Positions 47,242 to 59,555 are shown, numbered from the stretch's first letter. The stretch is 64,000 nt of DNA from Morchella semilibera (GCA_009192285.1 CM018606.1:1850081-1914080), one strand, 5' to 3'. Notes: generated from the letters alone by a model not told the origin. Made by a program: numbers and translations.

Positions 47242-50200
47242 ACAGTTAGAGGCCAATGATAACTTGACGTTGGAACTACTTTTAGAGGCGTGTTTGGGTC
47301 TTGGGCGGAGTTTTGCAAGCCGAACTTTTTTCTTTTTTTTTTATCTTTAAATGTTAGTCCCCAGTTTTTCGATATATCTTGGGATGTTTCATTGTTGTAT
47401 AGAGTAAGGGGCTATAGGGCGTATTTAAAATCTAGACTGGATGTATTAGGCGTTCATTAGGGGAGATCTTTTCAAGGTCCGGAGTTCTTCTTATTTGGGC
47501 TGGATAAAACAATCATAATCATAGGGAATTCTGCACCTGTACTCATCTAAATATATGAATCTAATAAACTACATGCGAGTTCCTACCACTAGAAAAGGCT
47601 CTAGATTCACTACATTAGGACTCTTCTGGACCATATTTCTCTCTCTCTCTCTCCTTGTACTCTTGAACGCGTGAAGTGGACAAAGAACAATATGTTTTAT
47701 AATACGCCAAAGTAGCTAGGTATCTAGAGCATAAGTACTCGGGGTAAGCAGGCCCAGGACTATACGTCTAACTAGGTTGTCAAGTAGGCACCGGGGTAAA
47801 CAGATGTTCTATTGATAGAAATGTACCACTGCCCTTCAAAGGCTTTAAGAGTTTATTAAGCATGATTGTGAGCGGATATGTGGGCCTTGTAGTTTAGCCT
47901 CGAGGTCTCCTGATAACATCCTCTGTGGATATGGGAAAGTATATATGTACATGTAGTACATGTTAATTGCAGTATCAAACCTTCAATCCGCCCCTCCTCC
48001 CCTCCTCCCCTCCTCCCCTGCTGATTTTGCTTTAGTTTTTCCTCCTACACCGCTTTATATATACATTGCAAGAGATACCTGAATCCCAAAGGCATTTTTT
48101 ACTATGATATACATAATATACGTGACATGCAAGGACCATGCTTTATTGCCTGTGTCAAGTGTCACTCTATAGTATCAAGTTCGAATAGAACATGTTGTAG
48201 TACATGAAGTATATATACTTGATATATAACTTTTTCCTTCCAAACTTTGACTATTGTATCTTGCATCATTATGACTTAATATAGCTACATGTACTAATTT
48301 GGGGGATTTTGGTCAGTCCCGTATTCCTACTATAAATGCCATGGTTGGACATTACAGTGTGAAAAATAACGGGGGTGAAATTGCTACGGAATTCAGTAAA
48401 GAATACCGAATCAAACCGAAATTGGGGGAAGGGTACTACACCGGCGCTGTATTCTTACCGCATTACTAGACTAGTGATCCCACCACTCTTTTTTGGTACT
48501 GTACTGTAGCATTTATTGGATTTTGTACTGCTATATGTGTAATACATGATGTACATGTGGCTTCTTGCGGCGGGGCAGAGAGGCTATACAACGCCGCCAG
48601 TACCATGGCCAGGAGAAAGACGGCCACGCCTTGCAGGATAAACACAAGCACCAGCAGTGTCATTATTACAGTATTAGCATCATTACCACCATCCACATAT
48701 TAACATGAACACTGTCGACATCCCAAACTTAGGGTTCCTGTATAACTAATCTCCGTGGGAGTATAAACAAGCTAGGAACGTGTAGGACCAGGAGCCAGGT
48801 TACTTTTCAAAAGTGTTTGCCTTGTTTCCGGCCTACTGGGGAGGGGAAAATTAGTATCCATCAAGCAGCCGGAAACTGATCCACTCTACCACAGCTCATA
48901 AAATGTCGCACGCCCCAGAAATGCGGTAGGGCCACTGGATTTGGCTTACTGTGACAGACTTACTGGCACTGGGCCCTTCTTGCACATACAACCAGTACCA
49001 CAGTATGCGCAGCTGTATACATGTAGGTACAGAAACATGCATAGTCCAGGATCTGCAATAGCCCTCAGCCCTATCGCCATATTAACGTTCTTACTACATA
49101 GTTGATGTCTACATGTTTGTCTCCTAACCTACCATACAGAGACACACACGCTCCTCCGAACACCTTCACACCAACACCTCAACCCCTACTGCACAAAGCA
49201 TAGTTGAGAATTGACCAGTATCTCCGTAGATCATTCCTCATCAACCTATCGCTATTTGCACAGTCGTGGAAGAGAGTAGAGCCTCGAAGTCCGATCACGA
49301 ATTACAAAGCCTACAGAATGTGAGCGCCAGATAAGAATAGAGCAACTGTGAGCAGGCTCATGGATCGTTTCATAGTGAGACCCTGGTATATCTGAACTCG
49401 GAACTCCGCAACGGTGGTGCTAAGATCTGGCGTTTGTTGCCCGTGTCGACGCTATCGGCCGAGACAACGTTCCTCAAGGAATGAAAAAGGGATGGAGGAG
49501 CCCTGGCGACATGGAAAGCTTGAGAACAAGCTTTTCGGGCCGAAGGTCTCCCTTGTGAGATGTTGCTATTGGCTATTTTTCTGCTGGGTAAAGGCGCGAT
49601 TCACAATCTTAAGATGTAGCTACGGGTAATATATGGGGTAGTTGAGATTATGGAGCTACTTATACTATTCCTTTCAGACACTTGTATACAGGTAATGGAG
49701 TACGTGGATATGTAGAATATGCATGTATACATATACATGTATGATTGTGCTAATTTTCCTATATAAAGATTTCCTAATACGTTGTAGTATTACATAGTTG
49801 GGACTTGGCCACCTACATGTAGGCCAATATGTTATTGTATTATCTGGCCAGACACCCTTGTATCGAACAATTCAACTAAGCCCCGAGATGTTACTATTGA
49901 ACGTGTTCTACTATTGAATATATGCCAGTATTGTCGGAAATCCGTTGTATCCCCCCCAAAAAAATGTAGCTGTTTAGTAGTATCCGGATACCCACCAAAC
50001 TCCAATACTGGGTCCATGGGGGAATCTTACTCAGCTTGCCATGATGCAATGAACCACATCGAGAAACCATAGCTGAAGGGGGCCAATATAGAGAGAAAGG
50101 ATGGTTACATAGTCTTTCGCATTCCATGAAGTATACTAGCCCGGCCGCGGTTCGACTGTCGTTCCGTATCGATTCAGGATGGCTAGGTGGTATGGCCTAA

Positions 50201-50634
50201 GAGCTGTCTTCTATATATGTGTATACAGTGCATCGGAGTTCCGATACCGGTATGCTTGATAGTGGCATATTGTTGGTCAGCCCGGACATTTATACCTATA
50301 ATAAATGCAATGCCTGGTCACGATTACCGATCCATCACTCGGATTGTGGAGCGGATCTGTAAACCCTTGGCCCCTAAACCCGGAATGGCCAATGATAGCT
50401 TACAAATGCCCCCCCCCCCCGGTTAGTGGTGCTTCTCAGTTCCTCTACTAGCTGCCCCAACTAATTGAATCATCTTGCTGAGGTGATCGGTCGTGATATC
50501 ATCCGCTGCTGTTGGTTGATTGATATAAAGCTCTCGTTAAACCCCTTTGAACAGAACTCCTCTTTTCATACATCATCAGCTCTCGATATATTTAAGCAAA
50601 CAACATCGAATTCAACTCACGAAAAAACTTCACA
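47242..50634. other. 3.4-kb intergenic region
   Basis: Just after the APSES stop is a T-rich 3' flank (47325-47345). There are CT repeats at 47640-47653, a CCTCC tandem at about 47993-48020 and a C-run at about 50407-50420. A 76-codon minus-strand frame at 48466-48696 has one hydrophobic segment but no other support. The GST promoter is at the right end. Confidence 0.6.
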
Positions 50635-51508
50635 ATGGCCGGAAAGATTACTCTTTACACCAACCATGCCTGCCCCTACGCTCACCGTGCACACATTGCA
50701 CTCGAGGAGCTCGGGTTGGAATTTGAGGAGGTTATAATTGATTTAGAAACCCCTCGTCCACCATGGTATCTCGAGATCAATCCCGTAAGAAGGCCTTACC
50801 TAAACTTTTTTCCCCCCACTATAACCTTGCGGGTATACATACTAACACGAGCATGGTAAACAGAAAGGTCAGGTCCCGACTCTCAAATATAACGATGAAT
50901 ACATCATCACCGAGTCTGCCATCATTGCCCAATTCCTCTCGGACTTGAAGGAATCCCACCTAGCCCCCGCGCCCGGAACTCTCGAGGGAGCCCTCAAACG
51001 AGCCCGCATCGCATACTTCCTCGATACCTTCCAGAACAAGATCCCAATGACGCTCTTTGGTGCCCTCAAGGCAGCGACCGAGGAGGAGAGGACCGCCAAG
51101 GCTACCCAATTCGTCGACTCGATTGAGAAGGACATTGCTCCCTTGCTCGAAGGATGTGGACCGTTTTTTGGCGGCAGCAAGGAATTGACCTTGGTTGAGG
51201 TGAGACAGAGGTTCGGTTGATAGGTTGGGGGGGGGGGGGCCTCTAGGGTGATGATTGTTTGTTAACTGATATCGTACGCACGCTAGGTCAACACAGCCTC
51301 GTTTGTCATCAGGATCAATTCGTTCCTCAACTATGGGTTGTTGCCGACCTTTGTGGGCGACAGATTGAAGGCAAACAAGAACTGGTCCGCTTGGGCTGAG
51401 GCCGTTTGTGCAAAGCCGAGCGTGACAAAAGTTTGGGACGAGGCCTTTACGCAGAAGATGAAGGCCCGTATTATGGAATCCAGGGCGACTGGGCCGAGCG
51501 TCCATTAA
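50635..51508 (+). CDS. Glutathione S-transferase
   Basis: Exons 50635-50784, 50864-51199 and 51287-51508; 708 nt (235 residues), a typical GST length. The N-terminal thioredoxin-like fold has ITLYTNHACPYAHRAHIALEELGLEFEEV, with a CPYA active-site region, as in omega-like and related fungal GSTs in which Cys replaces Tyr/Ser. It continues through PPWYLEINPKGQVPTLKY and the glutathione-contacting ITESAIIAQFL. The helical C-terminal domain follows, with LTLVEVNTASFVIRINSF. It conjugates or reduces glutathione adducts in the cytosol. Exact class and substrate are uncertain. A long run of G lies inside intron 2. No frame defect is seen. Confidence 0.93.
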
Positions 51509-52481
51509 GCCATTGGCTTTTTTGTTACAAAGGCATCCGACAAGTGTTTGCTGGTGGTACTTTTGTTTTGGCAATTTTTTTTTTCGTGTGTGTGAGCGAG
51601 GAGCTATGTTTTGAGGACACATTACCATTAAGTGCATGCTGCTTTCTGCTTTGTTAAATTTAGCGACACTGTCTCATGTATCTTAGTTTATTTATCGATT
51701 ATCAAACTCACATACCTTTATCTCGACGGCTTTACTTTTCGTAGTTACAGTTTCCAGTGGCGCTGTCTAACGAGGAGGATAACCAACCATGCCTCTGTTA
51801 TTAGGAGAGGTTCCTATTGGACGACTGGTCCTGAAATATGTGCATATCCATGTGCAAGTAAGTTATCAAAGATGTGGCCAACTACATGTACCTATGGGTC
51901 TGATGGCGTCGGATGCCAAAGGGAGAGGGAGCTCAGGAGGGAGCGAACAGGGCAGAAGGGAGCGGAACCATCAAGAAGTGAGGAACCAGGGGTGGCCAAG
52001 AAGTAACTGGAACTTCGTGAGAATTAAATTATAGGTCCAAGTCATAAATTAGCCCAAGATCATAAAAGGATCACACACGGCCCTTTGGATCACCAAAGAT
52101 CACTCAGCGTCCCCAAACAGTCGTTACGTGGATGATCATTACCGCAAAACCCACCCCGGACATCCGAAGTTTTTCTGCGGCTCTGTGGATGATCGGCGTG
52201 CCTTGCTTTCAAACTTTCTTGGCACACGTTTCTCACCAACCAATCCAATCCAATCCAACCCGTGTCTCCCCTCTTGCAATAGCCGGAGTACATACAAGAC
52301 CGAAACGTTGACCTCGGGAGATCATTCACAGTACCATTTCCATCACTTGAACATCAAAAAAATATATATCCAGTACGCAGACCAATTGATCCGGGAACGT
52401 CATATATATATATACCCACAAACCAGCTACATACTTAACCCGTACCCCCCCTTACCCGCTCCACCAAATAATATACCTCTA
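51509..52481. other. Intergenic: GST 3' flank and TAM41 promoter
   Basis: T-rich GST 3' end at 51510-51600. The TAM41 promoter side carries three tandem CCAAT boxes (52240-52254) and a TATATATATA tract at 52401-52415, about 70 bp before the start codon. No gene is supported. Confidence 0.6.
52240..52254 (+). promoter_or_regulatory. Three tandem CCAAT boxes upstream of TAM41
   Basis: CCAAT occurs at 52240, 52245 and 52250 with exact 5-bp spacing, about 230 bp before the TAM41 start. CCAAT is the site of the fungal HAP/CBC complex, which controls many mitochondrial genes. The link is inferred from position and function of the neighbour. Confidence 0.5.
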
Positions 52482-53988
52482 ATGGCCCCGCGATTCTCAG
52501 TGGGTCTCTTCCCCTAAATACATGTATCTATTTGTCTAATTTCACCATTCACTGATGGAATCAACAGCTCTCCGTCCGTTCATCACTGAGCTCTCCTTAC
52601 ACCAGCCTAGTCACCCCCGCCTGGAAGTCACGACAATGTCCTCAGCACCTCCGATCCCTCAGTTCGACCCCTATTCACCTCGAGGAGAAAACTTCATCCA
52701 AAATCCCGCCTGCCCCCGCCGATTTCGATGATGACCCTATCCCACTTAGCAGTCCCAAGACGACCCCCAAAACCGTCGGGTTCAACCAGCACCTACCGCT
52801 TGCCCATGAGCTCCAGGGATACCTGCGCTCCCTGCTAATGAACTTCCGGGCTCCGGTCAGGTATGCATTCGCATATGGGTCAGGTGTGTTCTCCCAGGGC
52901 TCGGCAGCGGCCCGTGCCTCGGGGAAGAAGCCAATGATCGATCTGATGTTTGGTGTAACCTACACGCAGCACTGGCACAGTCTGAACCTGGGACAACATA
53001 GGGACCATTACTCGTTCATGGGGACGCTGGGGAGTGGTGCTATCAGCTATGTTCAGGACAATTTGGGTGCGGGGGTGTATTTCAACCCTTATGTTGAAAT
53101 AAACGGAACTGTATGCTCCTTTTTATCTCACAGTCCCCCCACCCCCAGGGGAGATGTAGATACTGATTCCGTATCCCATAGCTAGTGAAATACGGTGTCA
53201 CAACTATCGACACCTTAAGCCGTGATCTCAAGACATGGGACACTCTCTATCTTGCTGGCCGTCTACAGAAGCCAGTCCAGATCCTCCGTGACGACCCCAG
53301 TATTACACTGTCCTACCAATCCAACCTCATCGCCGCCACGCGCGCAGCGCTCCTAATGTTGCCTGAGCGCTTTACCGAGTACCAGCTCTACTCCACCATC
53401 ACGGGCATCTCCTACCTCGGCGACCCACGCATGAGTGTCGGTGCCGAGAATCCCAGCAAGATTGACAACATCGTCGAAAACCAGCTCGCCCACTTCCGTC
53501 TGCTGTACGCAAAGGTGATAGAGCAGCTCCCGAACCTAAGCTACGAGAAGGGCGGCGGGCAGGAGTGGAGCGAGCCGGCACAGCAAACGTGGTTGGTCCA
53601 AGATATGAGCCCTGCGAAGAGGGCGAACATGGTGCGGAGGCTCCCCACGAGCTTTAGAGAGAAGCTGTACTTTCAGTACCAGCGGAAGTTTGCCATCCCG
53701 GCGCTGGAGTTTGAGAAGATGGTGAATCTGTCGGAGGACGATGAGCGCGCGGCACCGAAGCAGGGAGGGGAGTTTGAGAGGAGGATTGTAGAGGGGGGCA
53801 CGCAGGAGATGGCGGATAAGGTTAAGGGCGTGATAAAGAGTACCATCAGCTGGCCAAGTACCGCGCAGAGCTTGAAGGGCGTTTTGACGGCTGGGCCAGT
53901 GAGGAGCGCAAAGTACTTGACCGAGAAGGTGAACAAGTGGAGGAGGGGTGGAAAGACGCTGGTTGAGGAAAATACAAAGGAAAACTGA
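52482..53988 (+). CDS. TAM41: Mitochondrial phosphatidate cytidylyltransferase (CDP-DAG synthase)
   Basis: Makes CDP-diacylglycerol from phosphatidic acid and CTP at the matrix face of the inner mitochondrial membrane, the first step toward cardiolipin. Exons 52482-52499, 52568-53110 and 53182-53988; 1,368 nt (455 residues). The 18-nt first exon plus exon 2 give MAPRFS-LSVRSSLSSPY, an Arg/Ser-rich presequence without acids, which fits mitochondrial import and supports this start. The nucleotidyltransferase motif AYGSGVFSQG and the acidic IDLMFGV follow, then the family blocks HWHSLNLGQHRDHYS, VKYGVTTIDTLSRDLKTWDTLYLAGRLQKPV and GDPRM..GAENPSKIDNIV. Complete, with no visible defect. CCAAT boxes lie upstream. 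Confidence 0.95.
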
Positions 53989-54349
53989 GTGGGGGGCGGT
54001 ATGTATTTATTTTGGGGACTACTTATATCCTGTCGTGGCCCCTTTTCTTGTTTTTATTTGTTCAATCTATGTGTTATTACCTATTTAGATTTTTGTTCTC
54101 TCTTTTCTTTCTTGAGATGATTGCTGTGCAGGTGCCTGTGGGTGATCTTTGTCTGTTGTAGGCGTTTCCTTTTCGTTAATAGATAACCGTTTAGATTGCA
54201 GTCCATATACATACATGCCACAAACCACAGCAGTCAAGCCAAGTCTCTCCTACGTGTGAAACTTTGCCATTCCTATATATCTGCCGCCGGCCCAGACCGA
54301 ATGGAGTCATCACACCTGCTTGCGGATGTGTGGTTGCTAGGCGGGGGCT

Positions 54350-54372
54350 GAGTGATTCATAGTGAATCACTC
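54350..54372. repeat. Perfect 10-bp hairpin, related to 59230-59252
   Basis: GAGTGATTCA, loop TAG, TGAATCACTC. A near-identical hairpin with one mismatch is at 59230-59252. The GAGTGATT core also begins the termini of the foldback element at 20930-21047. Confidence 0.7.
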
Positions 54373-54540
54373 GCGCGCGCTTCGGTGTGCGGCTGCGGCC
54401 CTTTGCTGGGGGGTGTAGTTACAAGGGATAGAGGTGCTGGCCAAGGTGTTTATGGCGGGGGGGTACTTACATGTACGTATGTTATGGTGTGTGCAAAGAG
54501 AGAGAGCTCGGGTCTAGCTGGGTACGCAAAGTCCCCACCC

Positions 54541-54562
54541 AAAAGTTTCCGTGAAAGGGCCA
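54541..54562 (-). repeat. 22-nt dispersed sequence, copy 1
   Basis: Its reverse complement is exactly repeated at 60190-60211. Looser similarity extends about 12 nt further on the side of the T-run. It may be a leftover transposon end. Confidence 0.6.
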
Positions 54563-55724
54563 GGCTCTAAGGGTAGAACCACAACACCAATGGTGAACAG
54601 AGGTAGAGGTGGTTTGCCCTTGGGAGAAGCCTTTTGCACATTTTTGAATTGGTAAGAGGGAGTGGTTGAGGTGCAATAGAAGGAGAACCCTGTTGCTAGG
54701 TACATAGGTTTTGTGTGAGGTTTAATTCACCATTCAGCTGCTTTCGGGCTTTCACGGCTTACATGTAGACAAGAAAAGGCCCACCGGGCACAACCACAGC
54801 CCCCCAATTAACGCATGGTGGTTGTGCCCCCCTCCCCTCCCCCTATGGCAGATCTGAGGATTGTCTACATACACAACTCCGGCATTCCCAGCTCTACGCA
54901 GAGCCGTGACCGAAACTACACTATGGTCGGGTGTCTGGGGAATTGGAGCACGCAGGTACTTGGGTGGGGGGTATCGTGTACGTGACGAGGAGGGGCGGGT
55001 GTCCTCTGGTATGTTTGTTTTGTAGTATGTTTGCCCAGCTACTTACATGTATAAGTAGGTACCTGCATGTACTACGTAGCAGTTAAAGGGAAGCTGGCTA
55101 GAAGCTGTGATTCGAACAGAATGCCGGAACACAGACTCTGTTCAGACCACAGAGTCTAGCAGTTTCAGACGGGGGTGGGGCCAATAAGTCGCGGGAATTG
55201 TTAATTCGACTAGAACTCTTTACTCAAGTTGCAAAAGTCAATTGCTGCTACAAGAGGAGAGGGTTGTCAATGATCAGATCGCCCCCCCCTTCTCTGGGAC
55301 TCGCCGCCGCCGCGAACCGGGATTCCCAAAACAAACAGAATTCCATCCATCCTTGGCGCGCATCACAACGCGACAAATTCATTCATCACGGGCAACTCGA
55401 CTTCTTCTCTCTTCCCTCCCCCCCCCCTCCTTCTTCTTCTCTCCCCCTCCCCCTCCCTCCTTCTCTTCTCGAGACACAGAACAATAAAGACACCCCCCCC
55501 CCCCCACCACCATAAACAATAAAAACAAACAAACACTACTACCAGGCAGCAGCTCTCCATCTACACACACTTAATCATTCAATTGGCACAAACAATCTTA
55601 CCCTCACACACACTCACTCACACACACATACACCAAATAATACACGGAAACCTACAGATACAGCTATAGACTATAGACAGATACACGACGACTCGGTCCA
55701 GCAGCACTAGCACTAGCACCAGCA

Positions 55725-58688
55725 ATGGCAGACATGAACATCTATTCCAAGCGTCTACATTCCTTCCGTCACAAACGACGGCCCTCCGCCGCTTCCAGCA
55801 GCAGCAAACCCCTCGCATCCAAATGGCCACACGAGCACCCGTCAGCCAAGACGCTCGCCGCCGCTGGATTCTTCTTCAATCAGACCGAGGGCCACCCCGA
55901 CAACGTGACGTGCTACCTGTGCGCAAAGGACCTCGACGGATGGGAGGCGGATGACGACCCAAGCGTTGAGCACCTCAAGCACTGCCCGGACTGCGGGTGG
56001 GCGAGGATTGCCGTGACGCAGGAGGTGGGGACAAAAGAGGAGGACCCGAGGGGGGGTGGGATGACGGATGCGAGGTTGCAGACGTTTGGCGCAGAGAGGG
56101 GCTGGTGGCCGCATGAGAGGAAGCAGGGCTGGTTGCCGACGTCCGAGAGGGTGTGTGTTTGCAAATACATTTTTTTTTTCTTGGAGAGGGGGGGAGGGCG
56201 GGAGTGATTGCTGACCGGTTGGCTGGGTGTGTATAGATGGCTGAGGCAGGATGGCACTACGCGCCAACGAAGGACTCGGAAGATTTCGCAAAGTGCGCAT
56301 ACTGCGATCTATCCCTCGACGGGTGGGAGCCGAACGATGACCCGCTAGAGGAGCACAGGCGCCGCTCGCCAGACTGTGTGTTTTTCACCTGGACAGCCCC
56401 GAAGCAGCCCGCCGCCCGGAAGACGTCGAGAGCCTCGATGCAGTCGGTCATGGCGACCAACTCGGAAGATGAGCCGGTCACAAAGCCCGCCAAGAAGGCT
56501 GCCCGCTCAAAGAAGTCAAAGAAGACAGAGCCTGAGCCTGAAGTCATATTCGATGACGCTCCTCGCGGTCGGAAGCGGACCAGCACAGTCGCCCAGCAGG
56601 GTCCCGTCATCATATACGACGGCATCGTCTCCACCGAGTCAGAAGTGGAACCCGAGCCCCAGCAGCCTGCGCAGAAGAAGCGCGCTACTCGCGCTTCGCT
56701 GGCCGCGCAGCAGCTGTCCCGCGACGTGAAGAACGCCGATAGCGACAACGAATCCATGGCCTCAATGGCATCCATCGCCTCAAAGGTTGGCGGTAAAGCA
56801 AAGGCGAAACCCAAGAAGCCAGCGGGACGCCGCGCATCAAGAACCCGCGGCGGCTCTGTAGCGCGCAAAACCAAGAAACAGCCCATCGTCATATCAGACG
56901 ATGAACTCGACCGCGCGCTCGCCCTAGGTCTAGAGCGCCCACTGACAGACGAAGAGGAGGAATTCAAGGACTTCAAGAAGCCATTTATACGGCAGCCAAC
57001 TAAGCGGCTCACGCGCTCGCGGGCTTCCCTAGCCGTCGAGGAGCGCATGCGCAATGCCCCGCCAGACACAATCCTGAACTCCACTGCCAAGCGAGGCCGC
57101 AGCAGGACCCCGGGCGCGGCCGCTGCGGACGCGGAGCGAAGCCCCACGAAACGGTTCTTCCGCGAGAGCGGACAGGACTTCTCTGTCCCCGTCAGAGTGC
57201 CGAAGCATCTGGCAACTGAGGAGGAAGGTTTTGCCGGCGACACAATCAAGGTTGCGAGTAGCGCTAAGGAGCTGACAGACACTGAGATGGAGATTGAGGT
57301 CAAGCCGATCAAGAAGCCTACTCGGAAACCGGCCGTGCGGGGGCGCAAGAAGAAGGGGGTCGCGGAACCCCCCGCCGCCACCACCGAGGACGAGCCGACG
57401 GCGCCAAAACTGAAGCGCACCAAGGCGAAGTCCAAGAAGGCCGCGGCGACGGCGACAAGGGAAAGCAACATCACCGTCGACTCTATCCAGGAAAAGATCG
57501 AGCTCCAACTCCAGCAAGAGCAAGAAGCGCGCCCGCCGCGCAAGAGACTCATACGGGGAATAAAGCCGGCAAGGGAGAGCATCATCTCCATCGCAAGCAC
57601 TGCGGAGCCAGAGCCGGAACAGGCACCCAGCATCATGGACGTCGATGACCACCACAACGAGGCGTCCGACGAGGGCAGCGTGATTCACCACGATGTCGAC
57701 GCACCCCGCCCAACACTCGCACCATCGCCCCGCCACAGCCCAGAAGTTGAAATGACCGAGGCCGAACCCGCAGCCTCCACTCCCGTCCCCGTCTCTATCA
57801 CCAAGCGCGCAACACGCAGCAGCGTAGCATCGACAACCGCAGACGACACAGACGTATCCTACCCACCTCTGCCACCGCCGCCACCACCACCTCCGCAGCC
57901 CACCGCAAGGCCGCAAAGAACACCGACAAAAAGCAGCAAGCAAGAACCGCCAAGGCGAAGAACGACGCGCTCAAGAAGGGCAGCGAGAGCTTCTTTAGCA
58001 GCGCACAGGGCGAGGAACTCATGGGGCGTAAGGGCAAACGCACAACGAGGAACAGCACGGTGCCCGCCGAGACCGAAGACAGCAGCGCCTGGGAGGGCAC
58101 CGTCACGGGCGGTGTGGGACTGGGAGAAAGCTTTGGCGACGTGCAGATGGCGGATGCCACCACCGCCACCACCACCACCTCCGTGGTGGTCACCGACAAC
58201 GAGGACGAGCAGGGCACTACGGACATGGACGCGGCGGACTACGAACTCGAGAGCGAAGAGCCAACGCAGGAGACCGAGGAGGAGGAGCATCGCGCCCCCG
58301 TCGCCGCCACCACCACCACCACTCAGACACCAGCACGAATGCCCCTCTCCCCTGTCCGCCGCGGAATGAACATGCCTGTCGGCGTTGCGACACCGCAGCA
58401 GCAGGCGAAGGCGGCGCAACCCGCAGCTGCGGCGCGCAAGGCGTGGGTGCCCATCGATCTCGATGCGGTATTGCGCAGCTGAACGCAGGCACTGAGTCCT
58501 CGTCGGACGAGGGGGCGGGGATGCTGACCGCACAGGAGAGGGACATGACGGTGGCCGAGTGGGTCAAGTGGAACGCGGCGCAGGCCGAGAGGAGGGTCAA
58601 GGGTGAGGGCGAGAGGGTCGTGGGGATGTTTGAAATGTGGGGGAGGGTGGCGAGGGAGGCGTTGGGGGCATTGGAGGTGGTTGATTAG
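55725..58688 (+). CDS. BIR1: Two-BIR chromosomal passenger protein (Bir1/survivin family)
   Basis: Exons 55725-56150 and 56237-58688. Two BIR zinc-binding domains: BIR1 with CYLCAKDLDGWEADDDPSVEHLKHCPDC, BIR2 with CAYCDLSLDGWEPNDDPLEEHRRRSPDC, each showing the CxxC...H...C ligands and the conserved DGWE..DDP. Two BIR repeats plus a very long disordered Lys/Ser-rich region is the layout of fungal Bir1/Cut17, the survivin-like subunit of the Aurora B complex at centromeres and the spindle midzone. The C-terminal helix MTVAEWVKWNAAQAERRV fits that group. The frame breaks by one base twice, near 57855-57870 (CCC run) and 58460-58485. One added base at each gives 2,880 nt (959 residues) and keeps KGSESFFSSAQGEELMG and the final helix in one frame. 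Confidence 0.9.
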
Positions 58689-58976
58689 CGGGGGGTAGTG
58701 TTTTTAGTTTGGTGTTTTTTTATATATGGGTTTTTTTTTTCTTTTAACTCTTTTGTTGTGGTTCTTGTGTTCTGCTTTTTGGGCACTGTTTCGTTTCGTT
58801 GTGGTTATGGGGTTATGCTATATGCGCGCCCAGAACACGGCCCCAAACCCCCCCTACCCGGGCAGGGCAGCCTGTTATTACATTGTAGTATGTATATTAT
58901 GTTATAAAACACGCGCGAAAAACCGAAGACTCGGCTTGCTCCTCTCTATCTCTCTTCAAAATCAAGACTACTTGTA

Positions 58977-59210
58977 CAGCCGCGTCCGCAAAGTTTTGGC
59001 ACCCTATAAAAACATCCGCAATTACAACAAACAAAATATTCCAATCCCATTCCTCGAAAGGTAACATCACAAGGTATTGTGATAGACAGTAGTATAGAAA
59101 TATGTAACTATCGATTTCTCTTTGTAGTCGTTCTTATCCGGTTGTTTATACCACGATTTGAACTTACGAGCTTCGAGACTAGGGGTGCCAAAACTTTGCG
59201 GACGCGGCTG
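58977..59210. mobile_element. 234-bp MITE, perfect 28-bp terminal inverted repeats, TA flanks
   Basis: The left terminus 58977-59004 begins CAGCCGCGTCCGC and ends GTTTTGGCACCC. The right terminus 59183-59210 is its exact reverse complement. TA lies immediately outside both ends (58975-58976 and 59211-59212), the target duplication of Tc1/mariner elements. The interior is unrelated A/T-rich sequence with no transposase. The perfect termini suggest recent insertion. Confidence 0.9.
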
Positions 59211-59229
59211 TACATGTATGGAGGAACAC

Positions 59230-59252
59230 GAGTGATTCATTGTGTATCACTC
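59230..59252. repeat. Hairpin repeat related to 54350-54372
   Basis: GAGTGATTCA, loop TTG, TGTATCACTC; one mismatch in the stem. It sits 18 bp after the right flank of the MITE at 58977-59210. Confidence 0.65.
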
Positions 59253-59347
59253 GCACCCGGTACATTTTCTACTATGTACTAGATTACATCGATTTGAGAT
59301 CTACTCGGCGGCAGGGGCCTCAAAAATAATTAAAAATAAAAAAAAAA

Positions 59348-59555
59348 GCCGGCAACAAAAGACTTACGTGAAGAAGTACTCATCCCTCAAGAGCGTCGCT
59401 ACCATGTTGGGCTTTCTCATCACTGCTCCCACCAGGATTTGAACCTGTCGTGGTCATATGACGAGGCCCAGTGTATTACCACTAGACCACGCCACGATAC
59501 TTTTTTTTGTGCCGCTGCACTTTGTGAGCCCGTGGAGGAATCCTTGGCAACGCAT
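59348..59555 (-). mobile_element. tRNA-derived SINE-like repeat, copy 2
   Basis: On the minus strand, box A TGGTCTAGTGG (59489-59479) and a consensus box B GGTTCAAATCC (59445-59435) have tRNA spacing. The whole block, from GATGCGTTGCCAAGGATTC to AAGTCTTTTGTTGCCGGC, matches copy 1 at 19871-20115. It ends in T-runs on this strand, which could stop Pol III. This copy has one tail unit where copy 1 has two. Confidence 0.75.

Larger units (their letters stand above)
53989..55724. other. Intergenic between TAM41 and the BIR gene
   Basis: Contains a small perfect hairpin (54350-54372), a 22-nt sequence whose inverted copy is at 60190-60211, and a pyrimidine-rich promoter zone for the BIR gene (55410-55480, C-run 55493-55505, CA repeats 55605-55630). 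No gene is supported. Confidence 0.6.

Noticed and set aside
48466-48696. 76-codon minus-strand frame with a hydrophobic helix
   Set aside because: Too short, with no conservation signal, splice partners or promoter cue that I can see.
50960-51637. 225-codon minus-strand frame over the GST gene
   Set aside because: It lies opposite confirmed GST exons and introns and shows no domain.
56257-58533. Long minus-strand open frames opposite BIR1
   Set aside because: They are composition shadows of the G/C-rich coding strand. The plus strand has clear BIR domains.
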